From Planctomycetota bacterium (GTDB lineage: Bacteria > Planctomycetota > B15-G4), in NCBI GenBank assembly GCA_029259745.1, contig JAJDEO010000069.1, positions 1-64,000 of the forward strand: DNA of 64,000 nucleotides, read 5' to 3'. Each line of letters opens with the position of its first letter. The stretch's first letter is position 1. The translations under genes and the position numbers were made by a program. Shown in pieces: positions 55,858-63,966 of this stretch. The notes under the pieces were generated by a model that saw nothing but the letters and a program-made list of their open reading frames with translations, was not told the DNA's origin and made no database searches.

Positions 55858-56694
55858 TCAAGACAGCCCCTCGAAAAGAGGACCGCGACTCGGGCGCCAG
55901 GTCCCGAAAGGAGCCGGATAGTGGACTCGCCACAGGAACAGCCCGTGGGCCGGGAGGGACGGAGAGCGATGGCCGCGGCTCCGAGCTGCCAGGAGCTGGG
56001 GGACTGCAGCGGCCGCGACCCGCCCCGTCCCGACGTCGACGAGCAATCCCGCAAGAAGTCGCACCATCCCGTAGAGGAAACCGTCGCCTGACGCGACGAT
56101 GCGCAAACCGCGGGAAATCCGGAGGACGCGCAGCGAGCGCAGCGTCTTGGTCGTCGACCTCCCGGCCTCCATGACCTTGCTCAGCGATGTGAAATCGTGC
56201 GTTCCGACGAGGTGACGGGCCGCGCTGCGCATCGCCCCGACGTCGATCGACGTGCGGACGGTGTGGAATGTCGTTCGGCGCCAGGGCGGCACGGACGACT
56301 CGACGGCGCCCAGCCCACCGGGCGCGTCCGAGAGGTGCAGCTGGTAGACGTAGGTCTTGCCGACGGCACTCTGGAGGGCGTGGAAGGTCGGCGGGACGAC
56401 GTCCACGGCGCGCACGCGCACCTCGCCCGGGAGGCGCGCGTTGAGTGCGCCGAGCCACTGTCGGGCCGAGAGCCCGCGGTGGTCGTCGACGTGGGCGACC
56501 TGGGCGTAGGCATGCACGCCGGCATCCGTGCGTCCCGATCCGATCACGCGCCCACGTTCACCGCCGACCGACGCGATCGCCTCCTCGAGCGTGCCCTGCA
56601 CCGTGCGCGCGCTCGACTGGACCTGCCAGCCGGCGAACATGCCGCCGTCATAGCCGACGACGAGGCGCAGACGCTGCACCGGCTGCTCCGTCAC
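55858..56694 (-). CDS. truA: tRNA pseudouridine(38-40) synthase
   Basis: 278 aa. The catalytic aspartate lies in GSGRTDAGVHAYAQV, and VVGYDGGMFAGWQVQ, KTYVYQLHLSD and FLYGMVRLLAGLLVDVG complete the TruA signatures. It converts U38-U40 to pseudouridine in the anticodon stem of several tRNAs. Its first 4 nt overlap the end of rpoN. Confidence 0.97.
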   Translation of the reverse strand: MTEQPVQRLRLVVGYDGGMFAGWQVQSSARTVQGTLEEAIASVGGERGRVIGSGRTDAGVHAYAQVAHVDDHRGLSARQWLGALNARLPGEVRVRAVDVVPPTFHALQSAVGKTYVYQLHLSDAPGGLGAVESSVPPWRRTTFHTVRTSIDVGAMRSAARHLVGTHDFTSLSKVMEAGRSTTKTLRSLRVLRISRGLRIVASGDGFLYGMVRLLAGLLVDVGTGRVAAAAVPQLLAARSRGHRSPSLPAHGLFLWRVHYPAPFGTWRPSRGPLFEGLS

Positions 56695-58082
56695 ACGCTG
56701 TAGTCGCGACGATCACGCGACGAACCGAGGCCGAGCTTCTTGCGGTACTTCGTGACGGTGCGCCGCGCGACTTCGAGACCGTGGTCATCCTTGAGAATCG
56801 CCACGATCGCCTCGTCGGACAGCGGCTTGGTCTTGTCCTCGCCAGCGATGATCTTGCGCACGACTTCCTCGGTGCCGGCACGCGAGGCGCCGTCGCTGCC
56901 GTCGCTGCCCGTCACCTCGCCCGTGAAGAGGTCGCGCATCGCGACGATACCGCGGTCGGTCTGGATGAACTTTCCGTTGATCGCGCGACTGACCGTGGAG
57001 ACATGCACACCGAGGACGTCGGCGATGTCCTGCATCTTCAGCGGGTGCAGCGCGCTCTTGCCGCGCTCGAAGAACTCGGCCTGGCGCGTGACCAGTTCGT
57101 TGGTGACGCGCGACAGCGTGTTCTTGCGCTGTTCGATGGCGTCGATGAGCGACCGCGCCCCTTCGATCTTGCCGCGGATGTGCTTGCGCAACGCGGGGTC
57201 GACCTGGCGATTGGAGACCATGTCGAGGTACGACCGCGACACCGTGAGGTCGGGGATCCAATCGTTCTCGAGCGCGATCTCGAACCCGTCGCCGACCTTG
57301 CGCACGACGACGTCGGGGCGCACGTGCGGCACTTCGTCGCCGCCGAAGCTGCGGCCGGGAATCGGGTCGAGATGGCGGATGGTCTCGATGGCGGCGAGCA
57401 CGCTGGGCGTGTCGGCACCCGTCGCGCGAGTGATCTTCGGGATGCGATTGTGCGCGATGTCGTCGATGTGGTCCTGGACGAGCGCCGAGAGCAGGCTGAA
57501 GTCCGGGTCGTCCTCGTCGAGCTGCAGAGCGAGGCACTCGGTGACATCGCGGGCGCCGACCCCGCGCGGATCGAGCGACTGCACGACCTCGAGGGCCCGG
57601 TCGCGCTCTTCGGCGCTCGCCGGCGGTTCGATGTTGATCGACAGCTCGTCGAGGTCTTCGGAGAGCCAGCCGCGGTCGTCGATCGCCTCGACCACCGCCG
57701 CGACGATCACGGCCATGCGTTCGTCGAGATCGACGAGCGCGAGCTGCTCGATGAGATGATCGGCGAGCGTGACGCGCGCCTGGGCCGTGGCCTCGAGCAC
57801 ATCCTGGCTGCTGACGGCGTCGGGTGAGGGCTTCGTCCAGTTGTCGGCATCGTCGGGGTAGAGATCGTCGTAGGCGCTGTCCTCGTCCGTCGGTTCGGGC
57901 TCGGGCTCGGCGTCATCGACCTCGTCGGCGCGCTCGAGGGTCTCGTTCTGCTCGAGCTCCTGCTCGACCATCTGACGGAGGTCGAGACTGTGCAGCTGCA
58001 GCACTTCGATGCGCTGCAGGATCTGCGGCGACAGGCGCAGCGACAACTCGGGACGCAGTGACTGCGAGAGGCCGATCTGCAT
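56691..58082 (-). CDS. rpoN: RNA polymerase sigma-54 factor
   Basis: 463 aa. The N-terminal glutamine-rich region (MQIGLSQSLRPELSLRLSPQ...) interacts with activators; an acidic region follows at about 52-75. A helix-turn-helix (ADVLGVHVSTVSRAINGKFI) and the terminal RpoN box ARRTVTKYRKKLGL are complete, so this sigma factor should read -24/-12 promoters. Its ATG overlaps the stop of recR (TAATG). Confidence 0.97.
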   Translation of the reverse strand: MQIGLSQSLRPELSLRLSPQILQRIEVLQLHSLDLRQMVEQELEQNETLERADEVDDAEPEPEPTDEDSAYDDLYPDDADNWTKPSPDAVSSQDVLEATAQARVTLADHLIEQLALVDLDERMAVIVAAVVEAIDDRGWLSEDLDELSINIEPPASAEERDRALEVVQSLDPRGVGARDVTECLALQLDEDDPDFSLLSALVQDHIDDIAHNRIPKITRATGADTPSVLAAIETIRHLDPIPGRSFGGDEVPHVRPDVVVRKVGDGFEIALENDWIPDLTVSRSYLDMVSNRQVDPALRKHIRGKIEGARSLIDAIEQRKNTLSRVTNELVTRQAEFFERGKSALHPLKMQDIADVLGVHVSTVSRAINGKFIQTDRGIVAMRDLFTGEVTGSDGSDGASRAGTEEVVRKIIAGEDKTKPLSDEAIVAILKDDHGLEVARRTVTKYRKKLGLGSSRDRRDYSV

Positions 58083-58687
58083 TACGAGCGATCCATCTGC
58101 GAGCGACCGGACAGGGCGTCGGACAACATCGACGCGTTCGAGTACTCGATCGCCGAACCCGACGCGATCCCACGCGCGATCCGGCTCACCGACAGCCCCT
58201 CGATCGCCTCGAGACGTTTGCGCAGGTGCAGGGCCGTCGCGTCACCCTCGTAGTCGGGATTCGTCGCGAGGATCACCTCGGAGAAACCGTCCGCCGAGGC
58301 GCGCTGGACGAGACTGTCGAGCGTGAGGTCACGGGCGTCGAGCCCTTCGAGCGGATTGATGTGACCGAGCAACACGTGATAGCGACCGCGCCAGCCCGCC
58401 GCCTCGAACGCGGCGAGGTCACGCGGCTGCTCGACGACGAGGAGGCGCGAGGCGTCACGCGCGTCATCGGAACAGATGCCGCACGGATCGGACTCGTCGA
58501 GGTTGTGACACACGGAACACGACAGCACGGAATCGATCAGCCCCATGATGGCTTCCGAGAGTTCGCGGGACTCGTCGCGCGGTGCGCGCAGCAGATGGAA
58601 CGCCAGGCGCTCGGCGGTGCGCGTGCCCACGCCGGGGAGACGCTTCAAGGCGTCGATGAGTCGTGTGACGGACGCGGGATAGGACAT
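58082..58687 (-). CDS. recR: Recombination mediator protein RecR
   Basis: 201 aa. HhH motif near LKRLPGVGTRTAERLAFHLL, four-cysteine zinc finger CSVCHNLDESDPCGIC, and the Toprim segment EVILATNPDYEGDATALHL are all present. It loads RecA together with RecF and RecO at gapped DNA. It overlaps ybaB and rpoN by one base each. Confidence 0.97.
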   Translation of the reverse strand: MSYPASVTRLIDALKRLPGVGTRTAERLAFHLLRAPRDESRELSEAIMGLIDSVLSCSVCHNLDESDPCGICSDDARDASRLLVVEQPRDLAAFEAAGWRGRYHVLLGHINPLEGLDARDLTLDSLVQRASADGFSEVILATNPDYEGDATALHLRKRLEAIEGLSVSRIARGIASGSAIEYSNASMLSDALSGRSQMDRS

Positions 58688-59004
58688 CAGATATCGGGCA
58701 GCTTGAGGCCGGCGGTGAGCTTCATGCGCTCTTCTTGACGAAACGCACGACTTTCCTTCAGCGCGCGCATGAAGGCCTCCTTGATCGTCGCTTGGATGTG
58801 CGCCGCGTCGCCGGTGGCCGCGAGGTCGACGGACACTTCGAGATCGACGAGATCGCCCAACCCGTTGACCGTGACGTTCGCGGTCAAGGGCTCGGCGCCC
58901 GCGCTGGCCGCGCGGCGTTCGCCGGCAAGACGCTCGTCGAGGGCCTTGAACGCCTTCTCGAGCCCGAGGACCTGCTTGAGCATGTGCTTCGGGTCGATGT
59001 TCAT
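58687..59004 (-). CDS. YbaB/EbfC family nucleoid-associated protein
   Basis: 105 aa. The short alpha-beta-alpha fold is recognisable (MLKQVLGLEKAFKALDERLAG, TANVTVNGLGDLVDLEVSVD). Members bind DNA as dimers, and the dnaX-ybaB-recR order is widely conserved. The ATG at 59004 is preferred over an upstream start with a basic leader. 69 nt downstream of dnaX. Confidence 0.93.
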   Translation of the reverse strand: MNIDPKHMLKQVLGLEKAFKALDERLAGERRAASAGAEPLTANVTVNGLGDLVDLEVSVDLAATGDAAHIQATIKEAFMRALKESRAFRQEERMKLTAGLKLPDI

Positions 59005-59073
59005 GTCAGCGCCTCGGACGGAGATCGGATGGTCACGTTTCCGATTGTAGCGCCGCATCGAGGCGCGCCACCA

Positions 59074-60954
59074 TCACGGTTCGAGACGCTCGGCCCCGGG
59101 GAACTGTCGACGCACGCGTTCGTCGACACCTTCACGATCCGACACACCGTCGTCGTCGCCTGCTGGCGCGCTGGCTGCCGGGCGGACCGCCGCCACTTCG
59201 AGCCGCACGGGATGGCCGACCATCTCGCTGGCGATCGACTCGAGGCGCTTCTTGTTGGCCGCCTCGGTGGGGTCGATCATCGGCGAGGCGCCAGCACTGG
59301 GCGGCTCGAGAATAAGGCGATCGTCTTCGACCCGAATCGAGTAACGCTTGAGTTCGACGGAGACCGAACGCGCGCCGCGAGCGACCGCGGCGATGAAGCG
59401 ATCGGAAAAGGCCTCCGGCGGCTTGCCCTCTTCGGGTGCCGGAACTGGATCGGCGGGACCGGGGCCCTGGCGTGGTGACGACGGCGGCGCGTTGCGAGCG
59501 GTCGACGGCGGTGGTGGTGCTGAAGGCGCGGGGGTCGGCGCGGGTGCACGGGGAGGCGCTGGCGCGCGCGCCGGCTCGGTCGCGACAGCCGCCGCGGCCG
59601 ACGCTTCGGGGCCAGCCGAACGGGGCGTCGCCGTCGGTGCCGAGGGGCGCGTGCCTGCCGGCGCACGCGCGGACGCGCTGGCCGACGGCCCAGGCGGCGG
59701 CGACGCCGGTGGCGCACTCGGACGCGTCGGTGCCGGCGGCGACGCCGAACGCGCGGGGGCCGCCGAGACCTGGGGACGCGCAGGCTGCGCGGGCGCGCGC
59801 GGCGCTGATCCAGCGGGCGCTGCGGCGGGCGCCGGCGCTCCGGCAAGAAAGGCGTCGAGCGACTGCAGAGCCGGCAGCCGCGCCGCCGTCAACATCGCCA
59901 TCTCGACGACGAGTCGGCCGTCGTGACGCTGCTTGAGTCGCGACGTGGCCTCCATCATCACGTCCAACATGGCCATCACGTGGTCGACGTTCGTTCGCTC
60001 GGCGAGACTCGCGAGCTGCACGCGCTCGTCGTCCGTGCGATCCGTCGGGATCCCACCCACGGCAGCGACGAGCAACCCTTCGAGCACCTCGGTGATCTGA
60101 GCGACGACGTCGGCGGCTCGTGCGCCCTGGTCGAACGCGCGATCGACACCGGCCATCACCGGACCGACATCACCGGCGAGCGCTGCCGCGATGATGCCGT
60201 GCAGGAGGTCGGGGCCGAGGCGGCCCGTGAGACGTTCGAAGTCCTCGATCGTCGGCGAGCCGTCACCGAACGTCAGCAGCTGGTCGAGCAGGGAGAGCGC
60301 ATCGCGCATCCCGCCGCGCGCATGGCGCGCGACACGGGGCAGCAGTCCGTCCGGCACGCTGGCGTTCTCCTCGCTGCAGATGAACGCGAGGTGCTTGGCG
60401 ATCTGATCCGCGGAGAGACGTCGGAAGTCGAACTGCTGGCAGCGTGAGCGGATCGTCTCGGGAACCTTGAGCGGCTCCGTCGTCGCGAGGATGAACTTCG
60501 CGTGCTCGGGCGGCTCCTCGAGCGTCTTCAGCAGGGCGTTGAAGGCCGCCGTGCTGAGCATGTGGACTTCGTCGACGATGTAGATGCGGTTGCGCGCCTC
60601 GACCGGACGGAAGCGCAGGTTCTCGATGAGCTCGCGGACGTTCTCGACGCGGTTGTGCGACGCACCGTCGATTTCGACGACATCGAGCACCGTGCCCTGC
60701 TCGTCGATCGCCGCGCAGACGCGACACGTGCCACACGGCTGGCCGCTGTCGTTCTCGAGACAGTTGAAGGCCTTCGCCATGATGCGGGCCATGGATGTCT
60801 TGCCGACGCCACGTGGGCCGCAGAAGAGATACGCGTGGGCCGCGCGGCCCTGCGCCACGGCGCGTTCGAGCACGCGCGCGAGATCTTCCTGGCCCACCAC
60901 GTCGGCGAAACGACGCGGCCGATACTTGTTCGCGAGGACGGTGTAAGCAGACAT
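59074..60954 (-). CDS. dnaX: DNA polymerase III subunit gamma/tau
   Basis: 626 aa clamp-loader ATPase. It has LANKYRPRRFADVVGQE, Walker A GPRGVGKTS, the zinc-binding cysteines in NCLENDSGQPCGTCRVC, IYIVDEVHML (Walker B) and TTEPLKVPETIRSRCQ. After domain III comes an alanine- and proline-rich linker of about 150 residues, then a short folded C-terminal part. No heptanucleotide A-run is seen for a programmed frameshift. It leads the dnaX-ybaB-recR-rpoN-truA operon. Start at 60954. Confidence 0.96.
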   Translation of the reverse strand: MSAYTVLANKYRPRRFADVVGQEDLARVLERAVAQGRAAHAYLFCGPRGVGKTSMARIMAKAFNCLENDSGQPCGTCRVCAAIDEQGTVLDVVEIDGASHNRVENVRELIENLRFRPVEARNRIYIVDEVHMLSTAAFNALLKTLEEPPEHAKFILATTEPLKVPETIRSRCQQFDFRRLSADQIAKHLAFICSEENASVPDGLLPRVARHARGGMRDALSLLDQLLTFGDGSPTIEDFERLTGRLGPDLLHGIIAAALAGDVGPVMAGVDRAFDQGARAADVVAQITEVLEGLLVAAVGGIPTDRTDDERVQLASLAERTNVDHVMAMLDVMMEATSRLKQRHDGRLVVEMAMLTAARLPALQSLDAFLAGAPAPAAAPAGSAPRAPAQPARPQVSAAPARSASPPAPTRPSAPPASPPPGPSASASARAPAGTRPSAPTATPRSAGPEASAAAAVATEPARAPAPPRAPAPTPAPSAPPPPSTARNAPPSSPRQGPGPADPVPAPEEGKPPEAFSDRFIAAVARGARSVSVELKRYSIRVEDDRLILEPPSAGASPMIDPTEAANKKRLESIASEMVGHPVRLEVAAVRPAASAPAGDDDGVSDREGVDERVRRQFPGAERLEP

Positions 60955-61466
60955 GCCGAAGAGCGTACCAAGGCCCGCCCCTCCCATGCCGCGTCCAAGC
61001 AACGAACGACAACGGAACGCCCGCAGACCACACCTGCGCGCCGCGACACACGGCCTGCACGCGAGGGCGAGTGCTCCAGCCCCGCCGGCCCTCAAGGCAC
61101 CGCAACCGCCCCCGACTGTCTCACAGAACCGGGCGCCTCGCCGGAACGAGATGCCCCGCGGCAATGAGAAGAAGGAAGTCCGTACGAAGGAACGCGCCCC
61201 GGGTTCACCGGAGACTGTTTGCGTTGAGCCCTCGCGCAGCCCGACGGAACGCGCGGCCCCCGCTCAACACATCGGCTCCCACGCCCACCACCGATGCGCA
61301 CCCCGCCACCCGTACCACTGCGATGAGCCCTCACGCAGCCCGACGGAACACGCGGCCCCCGCTCAACACATCGGCTCCCACGCCCACCCCCACGCCCACC
61401 CCACGCCCACCAGCGATGCGCACCCCGCCACCCGTGCCACTGCGATGAGCGCTTGCGCGAAGAGCC
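60955..61466. repeat. Non-coding region with tandem duplication and CCCACGC-type minisatellite
   Basis: No gene is supported here. From 61221 to 61319 a unit of about 99 nt is followed by a second copy (61320-61441) that is about 90% identical and contains a 20-nt expansion of the CACGCCCACC motif, and then by a short third start (61442-61457). The copies share GCCCGACGGAAC and CTCAACACATCGGCTCCC. The purpose is unknown. Confidence 0.65.
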
Positions 61467-61490
61467 AAAAAAACGCGCGGGACCCGCGCG
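61467..61490 (-). terminator. Intrinsic terminator of the SRP RNA gene
   Basis: On the minus strand a stem of seven pairs (CGCGCGG / CCGCGCG, loop GTC) is directly followed by seven T residues (A-run 61467-61473 on the plus strand). It is located downstream of the SRP RNA and its extra hairpin. Confidence 0.8.
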
Positions 61491-61502
61491 CAAAGCGCGC
61501 GC

Positions 61503-61547
61503 CCGGTCCCTCTGCCAGCACGCCCCGCGTGCTGGCAGAGGGACCGG
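61503..61547. repeat. 20-bp perfect hairpin overlapping the 3' end of the SRP RNA gene
   Basis: Arms 61503-61522 and 61528-61547 are exact reverse complements around a five-base loop. Its upper-coordinate arm is part of the SRP RNA 3' strand; the lower-coordinate arm closely resembles the SRP 5' strand. See the finding on competing arms. Confidence 0.75.
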
Positions 61548-61639
61548 TGGCACAACGCGGGGCACGCTTAGGGCTGCTCCCGTCAGGGCCTGACCCGGTT
61601 CACGCGTCGCGCTCGACACCGGCCCCACTGCGAGCACGC
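61527..61639 (-). ncRNA. ffs: Signal recognition particle RNA (4.5S-type)
   Basis: Minus strand. The core GGTCAGGCCCTGACGGGAGC is followed by AGCC, the conserved Ffh-binding SRP domain IV (compare GGTCAGG...AGCAGCC). The apical loop reads UGAC, a URRC tetraloop rather than GGAA. The terminal stem pairs 61617-61639 with 61527-61549 in 20 of 23 positions, so about 113 nt is the natural length. It lies downstream of tRNA-Ser(CGA) on the same strand and upstream of a strong terminator. No Alu-type domain is seen. Confidence 0.9.
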
Positions 61640-61670
61640 CAAGGCGGCGGTGCTGCAAGGCGCTGGCTTC

Positions 61671-61689
61671 TTCAGACAGTACGTCTGAA
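61671..61689. other. Small hairpin between tRNA-Ser(CGA) and the SRP RNA gene
   Basis: TTCAGAC (61671-61677) and GTCTGAA (61683-61689) can pair around a five-base loop. There is no T-run after it in either direction, so it looks like a processing or spacing element rather than a terminator. Confidence 0.35.
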
Positions 61690-61699
61690 CCATCACGAT

Positions 61700-61792
61700 T
61701 GGCGGAGAGGGTGGGATTCGAACCCACGGACCAGGGAAAACCTGGTCAACGGTTTTCGAAACCGTCGCGATCGACCACTCTGCCACCTCTCC
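61700..61792 (-). tRNA. tRNA-Ser(CGA)
   Basis: Class II tRNA with 7-bp acceptor stem (GGAGAGG / CCTCTCC), anticodon stem around loop TTTCGAAA with CGA, a long variable arm (ACCAGG...CCTGGT), T-loop TTCGAAT and encoded CCA. Reads UCG serine codons. Likely co-transcribed with the SRP RNA, 60 nt downstream. Confidence 0.96.
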
Positions 61793-61929
61793 GCAGTCGA
61801 GATGGCCGGACGACGCGCGGGGCGTCGACCGAAGCCGAGGAAAATACGGATTGGCGGACAGCGAACGCAAGTCCGGTCTCGAAGCAGACGCCCCTCGAGG
61901 GAATCGTCGCCCCACACGCTCAGCGTTCC

Positions 61930-61935
61930 TATAAT
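61930..61935 (+). promoter_or_regulatory. -10 element (TATAAT) of the tRNA-Ser(GGA) gene
   Basis: A perfect TATAAT lies 27 nt before the tRNA 5' end, giving a start of transcription about 20 nt before the tRNA. No consensus -35 is present at 17 bp. Confidence 0.6.
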
Positions 61936-61961
61936 CCCCGCCCCAACGATGTGCGGTCCGC

Positions 61962-62096
<135 letters not shown>

Positions 62097-62298
62097 CCCA
62101 CCGCCACCGATCGCCCGCGTCACGGTTCGGTCGACGAAACGGTCGATGCGCCGGCGGCACGGACGACGGGCTCCTGCTCGCAACGCGTGCACGGCGAACC
62201 TCGGAACGAGCGCCGCGCGCTGCCCCCCCCGGCGGGTGACACCTTGCTTGGAGATAGGCGCGTGGAAACGGCGGCGCCCCGCTCGCGTGCGGTGAGCG

Positions 62299-62823
62299 TC
62301 AGCGCCGCGCGGCGAAAAAAGCCCGTAGCAGCTGCGCCGACTCCTCGGCACCCACGGCCGGATGCACGGTGCAGCGGTGGTTGAGGCGCTCGTCACGCAC
62401 GATGTCGCGCAGCGACCCACAGGCGCCCGTCTTGGGGTCGCTGGCCCCGAACACGAGGTGCCGCACGCGCGCGAGAACGATCGCCCCGGCGCACATCGAG
62501 CAGGGTTCGAGCGTCGAGGCGAGCAGAGTCCCCTCGGGCAGCCGCGGAACGCCGAGAACTGCGCAGGCCGCGGCGATCGCCAGCCGCTCGGCGTGTCCGG
62601 TGGGATCGCTCGCCGACGTGATCGCATTGCGTGCGCGCGCCAGAAGAACCCCGTCTGGACCCACGATCACGGCGCCGACGGGCACTTCCCCGGCCTGATC
62701 GGCAGCGCGCGCCTCGTCGAGCGCAAGGTCCATCGCCCAGGAGCAGGCCTCGGCCGACGGCGCGTTCCGGCGCGTCCAGGGCAGGTCGTCACCTGCCCAA
62801 TGCGGCTCTGAACAAGGATTCAT
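62299..62823 (-). CDS. tadA: tRNA adenosine(34) deaminase
   Basis: 174 aa. Zinc motif GHAERLAI (catalytic Glu) with PCSMCAGAI, and VPVGAVIVGPDG, DPKTGACGSL are typical of TadA. It deaminates A34 to inosine in tRNA-Arg(ACG), whose gene is 190 nt upstream on the same strand. The start at 62823 adds about 27 residues ahead of the domain; an internal ATG (MDLALDEA) is an alternative. Confidence 0.94.
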   Translation of the reverse strand: MNPCSEPHWAGDDLPWTRRNAPSAEACSWAMDLALDEARAADQAGEVPVGAVIVGPDGVLLARARNAITSASDPTGHAERLAIAAACAVLGVPRLPEGTLLASTLEPCSMCAGAIVLARVRHLVFGASDPKTGACGSLRDIVRDERLNHRCTVHPAVGAEESAQLLRAFFAARR

Positions 62824-63012
62824 GAACACTGAGAGCCCAGGGGGACCGCTCGTGCCTCGCGAGCCGCGCCGTCTCCAGCACCGCCAGCCCAGGGACACGC
62901 TGCGACGAAGCGGCGTCGAACGAAGACCGCCGCCGCCCGCTCTCTTTCCGTGACCAGCCTCGCCGCACCGGCTCACCTCGAGGAAGCAATTCCTGAGGAG
63001 CAGTGTGGAGAG

Positions 63013-63089
<77 letters not shown>

Positions 63090-63121
63090 ACACCTTCGCA
63101 GCGACAGCGAAGAAGGGCCAG

Positions 63122-63150
63122 ATGACACCCTTTGGATGGCGCGATGTCAA
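63122..63150 (-). promoter_or_regulatory. Promoter of tRNA-Arg(ACG)
   Basis: Minus strand TTGACA (63150-63145), 17-bp spacer, TGTCAT (63127-63122). The predicted start is about 25 nt before the tRNA, and tadA could be read through from it. Confidence 0.6.
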
Positions 63151-63581
63151 CGCCATCGTCGTGCAGATAAACGTCTCCGTGTGTGCTCGAATCCGCCAAC
63201 GCAGCCCCGCGCGGGGCGAAAAAATCGGGTTTCGCGCAAAAAAAATTCCGCTTCCCCTTCACTCCCGAAACGTGCTGCCGACATCGACGTCGACGCCCGG
63301 AATGCGACGTTCTGCCGCTGACACCGACGTTGCGGGCACATCACGTTTTCCCTTTGTTTTTCGGGTGTTTCGTCACTTGCCAAAACTGCACGGCGTGTGT
63401 TTACGACACCAACGCAAGCGTCGAGCGCACGCCATGGCACGTCATGTCGAACGACGTGCGCGCGCACGTCGTTGCATGCGTGCACGCAAATACCCCTTCA
63501 TTCCATGTGTGATCCGCCGATATCCCACGTATGCGGTGTGCCGGAGCACACTGCATCCTTTGCAAGGGAGAACACGGCAAC
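63151..63581. other. A/T-richer non-coding region upstream of the H1-like gene
   Basis: About 430 nt without a supported gene. It holds A-runs (AAAAAA near 63222, AAAAAAAA near 63240), the palindrome GCCCCGCGCGGGGC near 63206 and a 24-bp perfect palindrome at 63450-63473. Apart from these I see nothing. Confidence 0.5.
63450..63473. repeat. 24-bp perfect palindrome
   Basis: Half-site AACGACGTGCGC is followed without a spacer by its reverse complement. It is 108 nt before the H1-like gene start. Could be an operator site or a chance GC-rich palindrome. Confidence 0.55.
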
Positions 63582-63935
63582 ATGGCCAAGAAGAAAGCGA
63601 CACGTCGCGCTACCACCAAACGTAAGGCGACGAAACGTAAGACGACCAAGCGCAAGGCTGCCAAGAAGAAGACGGCTAAGCGTAAGGCGACCAAGAAGAA
63701 GGCAACGAAGAAGAAGACCAAGCGCAAGGCGAAGAAGAAGACGGCCAAGCGCAAGGCAACCAAGAAGAAGACCAAGCGCAAGGCAACGAAGAAGAAGGCC
63801 AAGAAGAAGGCCACCAAGCGCAAGGCAACCAAGAAGAAGACCAAGCGTAAGGCCACGAAGAAGAAGGCCACCAAGCGTAAGGCGACGAAGAAGAAGTCCG
63901 CCAAGCGCAAGACGACGCGCCGCAAGAAGCGCTGA
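63582..63935 (+). CDS. Lysine-rich histone H1-like DNA-binding protein
   Basis: 117 aa, built almost only of Lys, Arg, Ala and Thr in KRKATKKK-type repeats (MAKKKATRRATTKRK... KTTRRKKR). Such H1-like tails bind and compact DNA in several bacteria. There is no globular domain. AAGGGAG lies 11 nt before the ATG; a longer frame from 63531 has unlike residues (MRCAGAHCILC) and is not used. The DNA itself is a GC/AT-mixed array of AAG-type repeats that could recombine. Confidence 0.85.
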   Translation: MAKKKATRRATTKRKATKRKTTKRKAAKKKTAKRKATKKKATKKKTKRKAKKKTAKRKATKKKTKRKATKKKAKKKATKRKATKKKTKRKATKKKATKRKATKKKSAKRKTTRRKKR

Positions 63936-63966
63936 TCGTCAGCTCGGTTTTATCGAGGTGATCGGC

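Noticed and set aside
61221..61441. Possible CRISPR array
   Set aside because: Only two long units that are directly abutting, no spacers, and no cas genes nearby.
63203..63250. Terminator in the A-run region upstream of the H1-like gene
   Set aside because: The palindrome and A-runs are in the wrong order for a terminator in either direction.
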